NCBI GenBank assembly: GCA_034189325.1 | Contig: JAXHUM010000029.1 | Location: forward strand, 1-60,614 | DNA length: 60,614 nt | Origin: JAXHUM01 sp034189325 | GTDB lineage: Bacteria; Desulfobacterota; DSM-4660; Desulfatiglandales; Desulfatiglandaceae | Reading direction: 5' to 3' | Shown: positions 36,504 to 45,177 of the stretch, in pieces | How the letters are laid out: every line of letters begins with the position of its first letter | Numbering within the stretch: position 1 is the first letter of the stretch | Program-made: the position numbers and the translations under genes | Notes under the pieces: model-generated | What the model saw: only the letters and a program-made list of their open reading frames with translations | Told to the model about the DNA's origin: nothing | Databases searched by the model: none

Positions 36504-38557
36504 TCCTTTTCTTCCCCTTTTTCATGCTGGTCGTCTTCTTCAACCTTGCTCTGCCCCGAAAGGGTCCTCCTGCTTTTCGGCCTTGCCTCCGTTGTCACGG
36601 TTTTTGCCTTTTGAGCAAGATGGCTTGAAGGCCTCTCCACCCCATACTCCTCATCCTTGGCGCCTGCTGAGCGGCCCCTGCTCTCTATGAAGGCATCGAT
36701 CTGACGAAGAATCTCTCTGAAATCTCCACGAGCCTCCTCACCCTCTTGATTCACCTCTTTCTTGTGATTGTCTTCGTGGTGGCCGGAAACGTCCCCCTGC
36801 CCATTGTCCGGATCTCCGGGACCCTCGATCGATTCATCCTGTTTTCCGTTTTTCCCTCCCTCAACGTCCCCTCCCGCAGGAGAGTCTATGACGGTCGGGT
36901 CCCAGGGCGCGTAGTTCCAGTCTCTAAATAGATTTCCGATCTTTACCATGCTGTTCCTGGCCTGATCCTTTTCACTGAACGCGAAGTCCAGGTTGAGAAC
37001 CTCCAACACCTTGTCAAAGACGAATCTTTGCCTCTCTCGAAGCGAGGTCCCGTCGACGCTATCAAAGGCATTCTGCTGCAGATAGGATGCATCAAAGAAT
37101 TCGCCTTTGAGCATGGCAGTGAAGTCGTCCATGGTGGTCCCTTCCTCTCCCACAACCGTCATCATCTGGCGAACCTCATTGCCCCTTTTAAGCAGGGATC
37201 GAACCCGCTCGACTTTCCCCGGTTCAATAATTCCCGAATACTTGCTCCAGCTCTCCAGGGGATCGATTGCCGGATATCGGCGCGCGTCGCTTCGATCCCG
37301 GCTCAGCCCGTGAAACGCCCCCACAACCTTCAGGGTGGCCTGGGTGACAGGCTCGTCAAAATTCCCCCCTGCAGGACTGACGGTCCCCCCTATGGTCACC
37401 GAGGCCCTCTGTCCGTTCCGGAGTTCTATGACGCCGGCCCGTTCGTAAAATCCGGCAATGCGGCTTTCCAGGTAGGCGGGAAAGGCCTCCTCTCCTGGGA
37501 TCTCTTCAAGCCTGCCGGAGATCTCCCGCATGGCCTGGGCCCATCGGCTGGTGGAGTCGGCCAGAAAGAGAACGTGCAGTCCGGCCTGGCGGTAATACTC
37601 GGCCAGCGTGATTCCCGTATAGACCGACGCGTCCCGGGCCGCCACGGGCATGGCCGAAGTGTTACAGACGATAATGGTCCTCTCCATGAGGCTTCGACCT
37701 GTGCGCGGATCCTCCAGACGGGGAAATTCACGGATCGTGTCCACGATCTCTCCGGCGCGCTCTCCGCAGGCCGTGAGAATCACAATGTCGACTTCCGCGT
37801 TTCGGGATGTAATCTGTTGCAGCACGGTCTTCCCCGCGCCGAATGGGCCGGGAATACAGTAGGTCCCCCCACGGGCGACAGGATACATGGAGTCGATGAT
37901 ACGTATACGGGTCACCAGGGGATCTTCAGGCATGAGACGGCGTCTGGCCAGGCACAGAGGACGTTTGACCGGCCAGGTCTGATGCATCGTGACCTCTCTT
38001 TTTTGTCCCTCCCCGTCCATGAGCGTGGCGACTTTCTCGCTGAGGGAGTATTGCCCGGCTTTGGCGATCGATTCGACAAGGAACTCTCCTGACCAGTTGA
38101 AAGGCACCATGATCGGATGATCGAAAACACTCTCCGGCACGACACCCAGTGTATCTCCTTGAAAAACCGTGACCCCTTTTTCGACCGTGGGGGACCATTC
38201 CCACGTGCGTTCGAGATCCAGCGGGTCCACTGATGTGCCCGGCTTGAGAAAGTATCCGGCTTTTTCAGCAAACTGGGGTAGGGGGCGCTGAAGCCCGTCA
38301 TAGACCTGCCCGAGGAGGCCCGGCCCCAACGTTACAGAGAGCATTTCCTCCTGCAAATCCACCTCATCTCCCACGCGGAGACCTCTTGTTTCTTCGAAAA
38401 TCTGAAGATCGGCCATCTTCCCCCGTACCCGGATAACCTCGCACAGGAGTCTGGCTCCATCAGAGCGGTTGCAGTATCCCACGGAGTTTTTCACGACACG
38501 TCCGCTGGTCTCTGCAATCACCATGTTCCCAAATACGGAGACAATGTGTCCTTTCAC
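36500..38557 (-). CDS. ntpA: V-type ATPase catalytic subunit A
   Basis: The catalytic subunit, 685 residues, with the P-loop GPFGAGKT at 237-244, SSRWAQAMREISGRLEEIPGEE-type catalytic segments and the bulge domain after residue 110. The conserved part ends near residue 555; about 130 residues of Gly/Glu/Asp/Lys-rich, low-complexity sequence follow, including one predicted helix (FREILRQIDAFIES). That tail is longer than in standard A subunits (about 590). GTG start with AAAGGA upstream. Confidence 0.96.
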   Translation of the reverse strand: MKGHIVSVFGNMVIAETSGRVVKNSVGYCNRSDGARLLCEVIRVRGKMADLQIFEETRGLRVGDEVDLQEEMLSVTLGPGLLGQVYDGLQRPLPQFAEKAGYFLKPGTSVDPLDLERTWEWSPTVEKGVTVFQGDTLGVVPESVFDHPIMVPFNWSGEFLVESIAKAGQYSLSEKVATLMDGEGQKREVTMHQTWPVKRPLCLARRRLMPEDPLVTRIRIIDSMYPVARGGTYCIPGPFGAGKTVLQQITSRNAEVDIVILTACGERAGEIVDTIREFPRLEDPRTGRSLMERTIIVCNTSAMPVAARDASVYTGITLAEYYRQAGLHVLFLADSTSRWAQAMREISGRLEEIPGEEAFPAYLESRIAGFYERAGVIELRNGQRASVTIGGTVSPAGGNFDEPVTQATLKVVGAFHGLSRDRSDARRYPAIDPLESWSKYSGIIEPGKVERVRSLLKRGNEVRQMMTVVGEEGTTMDDFTAMLKGEFFDASYLQQNAFDSVDGTSLRERQRFVFDKVLEVLNLDFAFSEKDQARNSMVKIGNLFRDWNYAPWDPTVIDSPAGGDVEGGKNGKQDESIEGPGDPDNGQGDVSGHHEDNHKKEVNQEGEEARGDFREILRQIDAFIESRGRSAGAKDEEYGVERPSSHLAQKAKTVTTEARPKSRRTLSGQSKVEEDDQHEKGEEKE

Positions 38558-38584
38558 AATATTCCTTTCCCTGAAGAAACCGAT

Positions 38585-39304
38585 CTAAGGCTTGTTTTCA
38601 TCCCCTTGGTTGATTCTCCGCCACCGATGGAGGAGTATTATCCTGGCTGTGTACGCGGCGACTTCGTTGCTATTAAAACTGTACCATTGCTCATGTTCAG
38701 CCACCCAGTTCCAGCGGACCCTGTCCTGCGCTTCCAGGGCCTCGAGAGGATTAGAGGACGCCCTCCAACCCTCCAGAATCCCCTCAAAAGGGAACTCCGG
38801 ATCACCAAGTCCTTGGGCCACCATGTACGGATCCGGATCAAGGTCCAGGGCCTCTGCCCGGAGCCTTGCCAGGGCATTGCGCATTCCGACCTCGAATCCG
38901 ACCCAGGCCCGAAGAAAAGGGGATCGGGAAGATCGTGCCCTATCAGAGGCGTACTGAAAGTAGTTTTGCCAGATCGGATCACCGGAAACCGAGTCATCGG
39001 AAGATTCCTCTTCATCTTCCTCGTGAGGCCTGAGAAAATGGGGCAAGGGTTGCTCACCTTTTACCTGCTGAAGAGAAAGCACCGCCGGATCCGCGGTGTC
39101 CGGATCTCTCTCCCCTGTAAGGACGGCCTCTCTTTCGAGAAGATCGTCGCTCAAGAGCAGGACCTGCACAATATCCACAGGGCCCTCGGATTCGGTGACG
39201 ACAGTCAGGAGCCCCTGCTTGGTGAGGGGTGGCGTGCTCCCGAACTCGCCGATGTCAGGCAGGACGCACAACAGGTAAAAATATCGTTTGAAGAAGGCGG
39301 TCAT
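38585..39304 (-). CDS. DUF2764 protein of the V-ATPase operon
   Basis: A 239-residue protein in the place where Chlamydia- and Bacteroidetes-type V-ATPase operons carry a DUF2764 gene between E and A. Recognisable features are the N-terminal RYFYLLCVLPDI and the block WVGFEVGMRNALARLRAEALDLD, with an acidic linker (EEDEEES) between. It is thought to replace subunit C in linking shaft and membrane parts; direct proof is lacking. Confidence 0.85.
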   Translation of the reverse strand: MTAFFKRYFYLLCVLPDIGEFGSTPPLTKQGLLTVVTESEGPVDIVQVLLLSDDLLEREAVLTGERDPDTADPAVLSLQQVKGEQPLPHFLRPHEEDEEESSDDSVSGDPIWQNYFQYASDRARSSRSPFLRAWVGFEVGMRNALARLRAEALDLDPDPYMVAQGLGDPEFPFEGILEGWRASSNPLEALEAQDRVRWNWVAEHEQWYSFNSNEVAAYTARIILLHRWRRINQGDENKP

Positions 39305-39314
39305 AGGGTGAAGG

Positions 39315-40007
39315 TTACTCTTTTTCTAAAGCGCTTTTTTCTCCACTTTCAGAATCGTCTGATAGAGGTATCTTTTCTTCCTTCCTATCCATGAACTTGC
39401 CGAGCGCATCCTGGAGAGCGGGACCAACCATCTCAGAGATCATTTCCGAAAGAGAATCAGGTGTCACTTCAACCGTTGCACCCTGTATTTTATATTCGAA
39501 GCCTGCTTTTGCGAGTGTCGCTTTGAGGGCAATCCTGTCCTCTGTTTCACCCAGACTACGAAAGAGGTCTTTGAGGAGGTTCTCATTCAGCTTGTCGCGC
39601 GTATCCTCTGAAATGTTGATTTCCATCAAGGGCCTTTGTTGCGTGTCGGCCTCGGCATAGGCGACGATGACTTCGCGGAGAATCTCTCCGAGGTAATCCG
39701 GATTGGAGAGTTTTTTCTCTATATTCCGGGAGAGCATTGCCGAAAGCCCCTTGCCGATCGATTCACGGAGCCTGAGGGTGACGTCTCGAGCGGCCAATTC
39801 CAGTTCGGTCCGGCCCCTTAAAAGCAGTTTGTCCGCATCGCCTCTTGCCCTGGAAATTATTTTTTCAGCCTCTGCGCGGGCATCGGAAAGGATCTTCTCA
39901 GCCTCTTCCTCAGCCTGTTTTCTGATTTTTTCACCAGCCTTTTTCCCGGCCGCCACACCTTCAGACTGCAACGTCTTCACAAAAGATTCTATGCTTTCAG
40001 CAGGCAT
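39315..40007 (-). CDS. ntpE: V-type ATPase subunit E (peripheral stalk)
   Basis: A 230-residue stalk subunit. The long N-terminal helix (KKAGEKIRKQAEEEAEKIL...) is alanine/glutamate-rich coiled coil; the C-terminal globular part follows. GAGGA lies 8 nt upstream of the ATG. First gene of the E-DUF2764-A-B-D-I-K operon. No subunit F, C or G/H gene is visible next to it. Pieces of a second, decayed copy lie at 44147-44288. Confidence 0.92.
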   Translation of the reverse strand: MPAESIESFVKTLQSEGVAAGKKAGEKIRKQAEEEAEKILSDARAEAEKIISRARGDADKLLLRGRTELELAARDVTLRLRESIGKGLSAMLSRNIEKKLSNPDYLGEILREVIVAYAEADTQQRPLMEINISEDTRDKLNENLLKDLFRSLGETEDRIALKATLAKAGFEYKIQGATVEVTPDSLSEMISEMVGPALQDALGKFMDRKEEKIPLSDDSESGEKSALEKE

Positions 40008-40017
40008 TGTTCATGTC

Positions 40018-40360
40018 CTCTAAACATCGAAATTCGTCGTAACGGGGCGCTTCCAATCAGGAGCTGGGAACAACTACAACGTTATTTCTCGTCCCATAAC
40101 AGTTGGCACAGGACTCTTGATTGTTTGGGTCATTGCACCATTGTCCATCAACCAGAAATTTGTATTCATACCTTCCCGGAGTAACCATGATGCCCTTCTT
40201 CCAGACGGCGGATTCATCTTTTTTCATCGGGTGTTTTAACCTATCCCAATGATTGAAATCCCCCACCAGCGAAACCTCCCGGGCCTCAGGAGCATGAATC
40301 GTAAATGTGGCCTTTTTTACTTTTTTCTTTTTCTTTTTTTGTTCCATTAGTAACCTCCTA
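40018..40360. repeat. Segmental duplication, copy 1 (CBM48 gene and flank)
   Basis: The block from the 3' flank through the CBM48 coding region to the ribosome site (AGTAACCTCCT) is nearly identical to 44288-44629. Similarity continues outward into the subunit E gene as diverged pieces. Direct repeats in the same orientation about 4.27 kb apart. Confidence 0.85.
40057..40347 (-). CDS. CBM48/AMPK-type glycogen-binding mini-protein (copy 1)
   Basis: A 96-residue protein made of a lysine-rich N-terminus (EQKKKKKKVKKA) and a single CBM48-like domain (FTIHAPEAREVSLVGDFNHW... ending with GRYEYKFLVDGQWCNDP). It has no catalytic domain and probably binds alpha-glucan or a partner. A near-identical gene lies at 44326-44616; the proteins differ at only five positions. 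The AGGAGG ribosome site is shared. Confidence 0.9.
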   Translation of the reverse strand: MEQKKKKKKVKKATFTIHAPEAREVSLVGDFNHWDRLKHPMKKDESAVWKKGIMVTPGRYEYKFLVDGQWCNDPNNQESCANCYGTRNNVVVVPSS

Positions 40361-40500
40361 TGATGATTGTCTCCTCCTTATATTTGTACAAATAAGGATA
40401 GTCACCTAATAATCAAAAGAGATAACATAGCGTGGGATCCTTTTGCCCTCTGATCTTGCTATGATCCGCACACATCCTATAAAAACAGTATCTGTTCATG

Positions 40501-40701
40501 TTACAAGATATTCTTTTTGGTGATTCTGGCTACGATATACCCCGCAACAAATCCAACAAGGAAAACCAATGGAATGAGGATAACCTGGGACATGGATATC
40601 TTCCAAAAATACAAATGCAGGGTGACAACCTGTGTGTTTTGGATTAAAAAGATGAGAAACAGAGCAACAATAATCAATATTATTATAAGCTTGGGTTTCA
40701 T
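40501..40701 (-). CDS. LapA-domain (DUF1049-like) membrane mini-protein
   Basis: A 66-residue protein with two transmembrane helices (LIIILIIVALFLIFLIQ and VILIPLVFLVGFVAGYIVA) and the intervening NTQVVTLHLYFWKISMS, matching the lipopolysaccharide-assembly LapA domain. LapA acts in LPS regulation in E. coli; whether this shorter form does is unknown. Confidence 0.8.
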   Translation of the reverse strand: MKPKLIIILIIVALFLIFLIQNTQVVTLHLYFWKISMSQVILIPLVFLVGFVAGYIVARITKKNIL

Positions 40702-40791
40702 CTCGAAATATCCTTTATCTATTGGTTATGAAAAAAAGAAACAGACGATATCGGCGTGTTACCTTTTTTATTTATCAAGTTTTGGTTTCTA

Positions 40792-40820
40792 TTGACATAA
40801 GTCCTTTTGATTGTTATAAA
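40792..40820 (+). promoter_or_regulatory. Sigma70-type promoter
   Basis: TTGACA (40792-40797), 17-nt spacer, TATAAA (40815-40820) in very AT-rich DNA. It points toward the phosphotransferase gene at 41225 and would give a leader of about 400 nt. Confidence 0.6.
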
Positions 40821-40912
40821 AAAATTAATGATAATGATGTCAACTTCACATTATAATTAAATATAAAAAAGATAGAGTCAAATAACTTTTCATCTAATTG
40901 TCGGAGGGAGGT

Positions 40913-40944
40913 AAAAAAAAGAGGCGTCAGAACAGGCACCTCTT
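40913..40944 (-). terminator. Rho-independent terminator on the minus strand
   Basis: AAGAGG (40919-40924) pairs with CCTCTT (40939-40944) with further G-C pairs inside; read on the minus strand the stem is followed by an unbroken run of eight T (40920-40913). No minus-strand protein gene ends here, so it implies a non-coding transcript from the right. Confidence 0.6.
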
Positions 40945-41135
40945 CCACTCAAAGCCGTTAAGCTCCTGATAGTGCTGAAACTTAAAAGAAATAGGCCCCT
41001 CATACCAGGAGATACAAATGACCCTTAAAGGCCATGGCTGCTCTTTTCTAAAGGCTCACCCGGGTCGACAGCCTGAACACCTCGATTCATCCCACTTACT
41101 ACTCTTATCACAGGCCTTTATGCCCACTACCAGAG
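40913..41135 (-). ncRNA. Candidate structured RNA, 6S-like by shape
   Basis: The 40.9-41.2 kb stretch holds no supportable gene but ends in a minus-strand terminator. The two ends pair on the minus strand: CTCTGGTAGTG (41135-41125) with CACTATCAGGAG (40974-40963), about 11 bp with one bulge. Inside, AAAGGCC can pair with GGCCTATTT and GGCTG with CAGCC, leaving a large central bubble. A long closing stem, bubble and apical stem resembles 6S RNA, but I see no diagnostic sequence, and strand choice is inference. Confidence 0.35.
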
Positions 41136-41224
41136 AATTAAAATCAGATCATCCTTAGGGATATACAAAGCATTAAAAAATGGGTCACAATCAGAAAGAA
41201 TCATAGGGAAAAAAGGAGACTATT

Positions 41225-42277
41225 TTGATTGTCTCATACGACGTAGGGGGTAAATGTGCCGTTTCAATATCAGAAACTCCTGCCGTAATCGACCCGAGGC
41301 CTGAGGATCCTGTGTACCATCATCTTGCAACTACGGTGCTGCCCAAAGAAGGAATTGAATTAGAACTTCCTCAGTTTACACGGGCCGCCCTCAACAAGAA
41401 AAAAACGGTCTACCTTTATCGTGAGAACAAATCGGGTTTGTGTTTGGTCTGCAAATTTTTTGGCAACCGCCATGAACTGTCCCCCCTTGACCGAAAAAAA
41501 AGCATGGACCATGAATTTTCAAGTCTTCAAGACCTTCGTAAGAGGGGATTCTGTGGATATCCCCATCAGGCTGTACGACCCATTGAGAAAAACGAACACA
41601 TCAATTGTATGCTTGTTGAAGATTTTGCCGGTGGCCATGACCTGGATTACTTTATCGAAAAGGCGGCGTATGAAGGACAGAATGAACAGTTGGAAAGAAC
41701 CCTGATCCTATTGGCCGATTTTTTTGCCAGGCTACATAAGCAGGACGCAGGGAAAAGTTATGTGGATTTCGAATATACTTCCGAATATTTCGGACAAATA
41801 ACGCACAAATTGACAGTGGATGGGATTGTGCGTCATGAAACAGGCATTGAGCTCGATCAGTTGTGTCGGCAGTGGAGAAGAGATCCTGCCATGCTTAAGG
41901 CTCGATCCGTATTGGTACACGGCGATGCAACCCCAACGAACTTCATCTTTGATCATGAAGATGGACTCACGGCCATCGACCTGGAACGAATGCAGTTCAC
42001 AGACCCTGCCTACGATCTGGGTTTTCTCGCGGCGGAACTAAGGCATCATTTTGCCTGGCGAATCCTGAAAGCCGATGCAGCAGAGCCTTTTATAACCTGT
42101 TTTTACCGTCATTACTGTGAGCATTTTCCTGATCCGGGATCGCTGTTTGATAGGATAACCCATCGAAACCGTTTTTACATGGCACTGGGAGAACTGAGGA
42201 TTGCCAGAAATAGATGGCTTTGTCAGGGGCATCGGAAATGGCTCGCCATGGAAGCCCTAAGCTGTTTAAGGTTCTGA
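41225..42277 (+). CDS. Aminoglycoside-phosphotransferase-fold kinase
   Basis: A 350-residue APH-type kinase. The Brenner motif is VLVHGDATPTNFIFD, followed by the metal site AIDLERMQFTDPAYDLGF. The fold serves sugar, choline, homoserine and antibiotic kinases; an FGY-type substrate clue is missing, so the substrate is unknown. The start is TTG at 41225 with AAGGAG 6-7 nt upstream. First gene of a three-gene unit with the HAD and LDH genes (gaps 29 and 53 nt). Confidence 0.82.
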   Translation: MIVSYDVGGKCAVSISETPAVIDPRPEDPVYHHLATTVLPKEGIELELPQFTRAALNKKKTVYLYRENKSGLCLVCKFFGNRHELSPLDRKKSMDHEFSSLQDLRKRGFCGYPHQAVRPIEKNEHINCMLVEDFAGGHDLDYFIEKAAYEGQNEQLERTLILLADFFARLHKQDAGKSYVDFEYTSEYFGQITHKLTVDGIVRHETGIELDQLCRQWRRDPAMLKARSVLVHGDATPTNFIFDHEDGLTAIDLERMQFTDPAYDLGFLAAELRHHFAWRILKADAAEPFITCFYRHYCEHFPDPGSLFDRITHRNRFYMALGELRIARNRWLCQGHRKWLAMEALSCLRF

Positions 42278-42306
42278 ATTGAAATGGATCAAAGTAGGAG
42301 TCATAC

Positions 42307-43068
42307 ATGGGACAATTAAAGGTAGTCCTTTTTGATGTATATGGCACATTGATTGACATTCACACTGAGGAACATGATGATTTCATATTTGAGTCAATGA
42401 GCCGTTTCCTCGAATATCGTCGCGTATACATCCCCGGCAAAGAAATAAAAGAGCTCTATCTGGCCCAGATAAACCAGCAATTCGCCAGAAGCAGGGAGAG
42501 GTATCCAGAGGTAGATATAACACGGGCCTTCGGTCGCGTTCTCAGAGAACATGGCGGAACAACCGACCAGTACCTGAATATGATCGTCACGCAGCTTTAC
42601 CGATCGCTCTCCCGTAAGCATTTTCGTCTGTATAATGATACCTTTTGGACGCTTAATGAATTTCGAAAACGCTATCGACTGGGAATAATATCCGACGCGC
42701 AGAGAATATTCTGTAACCCTGAGCTACGTGCGCTCCGAATTGAAGATTTCTTTGATGCCACTGTCATATCCTCGGACTACGGCTTTCGAAAACCCGATCC
42801 AAGACTCTTCCATATCGCTCTGGCCTCGTTGAACGTAAAACCTTCTGAAGCGGCATACATCGGCAACAAATATGAAACGGATCTGATCGGTGCCAAGAAG
42901 GCCGGCCTTAACATGGCCGGTTTAATCAACCAGAGTGAAGAGGAAAAACAAGGTTACCAAGGCTATAAGCCCGATTTCGTTGCAGACAACCTCAAGGACG
43001 CCCTAGGGGAGATCCTTGCAAAAGAGAGAGGCGGAAAGACCGAAGCGGGATCATCACAAGTCAGATAG
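42307..43068 (+). CDS. HAD-superfamily hydrolase
   Basis: A 253-residue HAD protein with motif I FDVYGTL (nucleophile D9), motif II IISDA, motif III in GFRKPDP and motif IV GNKYETDLIGAKKAG. In motif I the second acidic residue of DxD is Tyr, as in haloacid-dehalogenase-type members (FDAYGTL), so it may not be a plain phosphatase. It sits between the APH-like kinase and LDH genes. Confidence 0.85.
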   Translation: MGQLKVVLFDVYGTLIDIHTEEHDDFIFESMSRFLEYRRVYIPGKEIKELYLAQINQQFARSRERYPEVDITRAFGRVLREHGGTTDQYLNMIVTQLYRSLSRKHFRLYNDTFWTLNEFRKRYRLGIISDAQRIFCNPELRALRIEDFFDATVISSDYGFRKPDPRLFHIALASLNVKPSEAAYIGNKYETDLIGAKKAGLNMAGLINQSEEEKQGYQGYKPDFVADNLKDALGEILAKERGGKTEAGSSQVR

Positions 43069-43121
43069 GATAAGGATATGGTAGTGGATGAGTCGGTTAT
43101 CTTGCATAAAGGAAACAGATA

Positions 43122-44054
43122 ATGAAAGTGGGTATAGTCGGATGTGGATTTGTCGGCAGCACAGCCGCATATGCGATTGCCCTTAAGGGTGTTGCAAGCG
43201 AGCTTTTGCTGATCGATATCGACAAGAAGATGGCACAGTCCCATGCCGAAGATATTATGCATGCAACCCCCTTTGGAAAACCGGTACGTGTGTCTGCCGG
43301 GGACTATCCAGAACTGGAGGGCGCGGGGGTTGTTATCCTAGCTTGTGGGGTAGCGCAAAAGCAAAATGAAACACGACTTCAGTTGTTGGAAAGAAATGCA
43401 CAGGTTTTCAAAACAGTCGTTCCTCGTGCACTTGCATATGTACCCGAAGCAATACTCCTTGTTGCTTCAAATCCTGTTGACATCATGACAAAAGTGGTAG
43501 GCCAAATCTCCGGTTTACCTTCAGGCAGAGTTATCGGATCCGGGACAATACTTGACACCGCGAGATTTCGATCTCTTATTGGTGAGCATCTAGGTGTTGC
43601 ATCACTGTCGGTTCATGCATACGTCTTGGGAGAACATGGCGATTCGGAAGTGCTGATCTGGTCAAGCGCAAAAGTCGGTGGTGTTCCCCTCTTAGATTTT
43701 GCTGAACAGATCGGCTTTCCTTTTACCGATGAAGTAAAATTACAGATCGAAGACGGTGTACGAAAGGCAGCTTATCGTATCATCGAAGGAAAAGGAGCTA
43801 CTTATCATGGAATAGGGGCCGGACTCGCCCAGATTACACAAGCGATCAGCGATGATGAGCGCAGGGTATTCACGGTTTCAAGCCTTGTAGAAAGGATTGA
43901 AGAACTGAAGGGAATCAGTTTGTCTCTCCCCCGTATCATTGGTAAAGAGGGTGTCTTAAAGGAGATCCGACCTACACTGTCAGAAGATGAGCATTCGGCA
44001 CTGCAATTAAGCGCAGATGTCTTAAAAAATGCAGCGCATAAAATGCGGATTTAA
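43122..44054 (+). CDS. ldh: L-lactate dehydrogenase
   Basis: A 310-residue NAD-dependent 2-hydroxyacid dehydrogenase of the LDH/MDH family. GxGxxG is in MKVGIVGCGFVGS; LLIDID ends in the aspartate that selects NAD. The substrate loop GVAQKQNETRLQLLERN has Gln (not Arg) at the specificity position, favouring lactate over malate. The catalytic His lies in GEHGDSE and the substrate Arg in LDTARFR. Interconverts pyruvate and L-lactate. Last gene of the unit. Confidence 0.9.
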   Translation: MKVGIVGCGFVGSTAAYAIALKGVASELLLIDIDKKMAQSHAEDIMHATPFGKPVRVSAGDYPELEGAGVVILACGVAQKQNETRLQLLERNAQVFKTVVPRALAYVPEAILLVASNPVDIMTKVVGQISGLPSGRVIGSGTILDTARFRSLIGEHLGVASLSVHAYVLGEHGDSEVLIWSSAKVGGVPLLDFAEQIGFPFTDEVKLQIEDGVRKAAYRIIEGKGATYHGIGAGLAQITQAISDDERRVFTVSSLVERIEELKGISLSLPRIIGKEGVLKEIRPTLSEDEHSALQLSADVLKNAAHKMRI

Positions 44055-44146
44055 TCCCAATTACAGCAAGTATGACTGCTGGCTTGGGCGGCATCTCACC
44101 TATCGATTCGACCGGTGCCGACGAAGTGGGTGGTCACCCCTAAAAT

Positions 44147-44288
44147 GCGAGTGTCGCTTTTAGGGCGATTTTATCCCCTGTTTTATCCAGGCTATGGAAG
44201 AGGACTTAAACTTGATGACGTCTAGATTAGCACATCCAAGTTCGGTCTAACCCCAACAAAAGCTGTTTGTCCGCATTGCCTCTTGCCT
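44147..44288 (-). pseudogene. Decayed fragments of V-ATPase subunit E
   Basis: 44147-44212 aligns with 39511-39576 of the subunit E gene (shared GCGAGTGTCGCTTT and dispersed matches). 44215-44288 aligns with 39778-39853 (TGACGTCT..., AGTTCGGTC, TTTGTCCGCAT-GCCTCTTGCC). The intervening 200 bp and the next 165 bp of the parent are missing, and reading frames are lost. It is a relic of a duplication that also copied the CBM48 gene beside it. Confidence 0.75.
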
Positions 44289-44629
44289 TTAAACCTCGGA
44301 AATCGTCTTGACGGAGCGCTGTCGATCAGGAGCTGGGAACAACTACAACGTTATTTATCGTCCCATAACAGTTGGCACAGGACTCTTGATTCTTCGGATC
44401 ATTGCACCACTGTCCATCAACCAGAAATTTATACTCGTATCTTCCCGGAGAAACCATGATGCCCTTCTTCCAGACGGCGGATTCATCTTTTTTCATCGGG
44501 TGTTTTAACCTATCCCAATGATTGAAATCCCCCACCAGCGAAACCTCCCGGGCCTCAGGAGCATGCATCGTAAATGTGGCCTTTTTTACTTTTTTCTTTT
44601 TCTTTTTTTGTTCCATTAGTAACCTCCTT
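44288..44629. repeat. Segmental duplication, copy 2 (CBM48 gene and flank)
   Basis: Near-identical to 40018-40360 in the same orientation. Between 44333 and 44629 mismatches are few; the downstream flank (44288-44330) is more diverged. Confidence 0.85.
44326..44616 (-). CDS. CBM48/AMPK-type glycogen-binding mini-protein (copy 2)
   Basis: A 96-residue paralogue of the protein at 40057-40347, with the same lysine-rich start and CBM48 domain (GDFNHWDRLKHP, GRYEYKFLVDGQWCNDP). Differences such as TIHAP/TMHAP, VTPG/VSPG and NNQES/KNQES are conservative, and the frame is intact although the adjacent atpE piece has decayed. That suggests selection or recent gene conversion. Confidence 0.88.
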   Translation of the reverse strand: MEQKKKKKKVKKATFTMHAPEAREVSLVGDFNHWDRLKHPMKKDESAVWKKGIMVSPGRYEYKFLVDGQWCNDPKNQESCANCYGTINNVVVVPSS

Positions 44630-44844
44630 TACTCCCTTTATGAGTGTTATCGGATCCTACCGCTTTTCTCTCCATCTGTCATGATCCCTCTTACCCTTCC
44701 CTTATAGAAACCAAGGCCTTTTTTCAATCCCTGTATTTCCCCGTTGAGATTTCTTACTCTGAGCGATTGCCTAGCAAGCCTGGGCAGATTAAGGACGGCG
44801 ACAATCGCTGCGGGATGAGGATGGGGAAATCTTTCGTGCCAAGA

Positions 44845-45177
44845 TTATTCTTGAACGGAGGGATCTTTTCCCCCAAACCAGTTTTTCAAATAATCTGCTG
44901 CCACCTCCTTGCCCCCTATGCCGAATGCCAATCCGAACGCCAGGGCCAGAGAGCCGAAAGCCATTCCGAATGCCGATCTTACAATCTCCTCAGCAATACC
45001 CAGTTGTATGAGCGCAACGGCGCTCGAGAAGATAACAACGGCATAAAGGGAGGCCTTTCCCAGACCTTCGGCAATGGTTAACCCGGCATTTGACGCGGCG
45101 GTTCTGACCGAGGCCGAAAGGAGATTACCGAAGAGGACGCCGAGGATAAGGACAATGATGCTCGTAAGCTCTGCTGA
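44845..45177 (-). pseudogene. 3' remnant of a TM-helix / MscS-related membrane protein
   Basis: The minus-strand frame open from a stop at 45178-45180 to the stop at 44845 encodes about 110 residues. It reads like the C-terminal part of a conserved TM-helix (mechanosensitive-channel-related) protein: NLLSASVRTAASNAGLTIAE, LIQLGIAEEIVRSAFGMAFG, AFGIGGKEVAADYLKNWFGG. There is no in-frame start upstream; the 5' part is missing and is replaced by another gene's start in a different frame. Confidence 0.65.
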
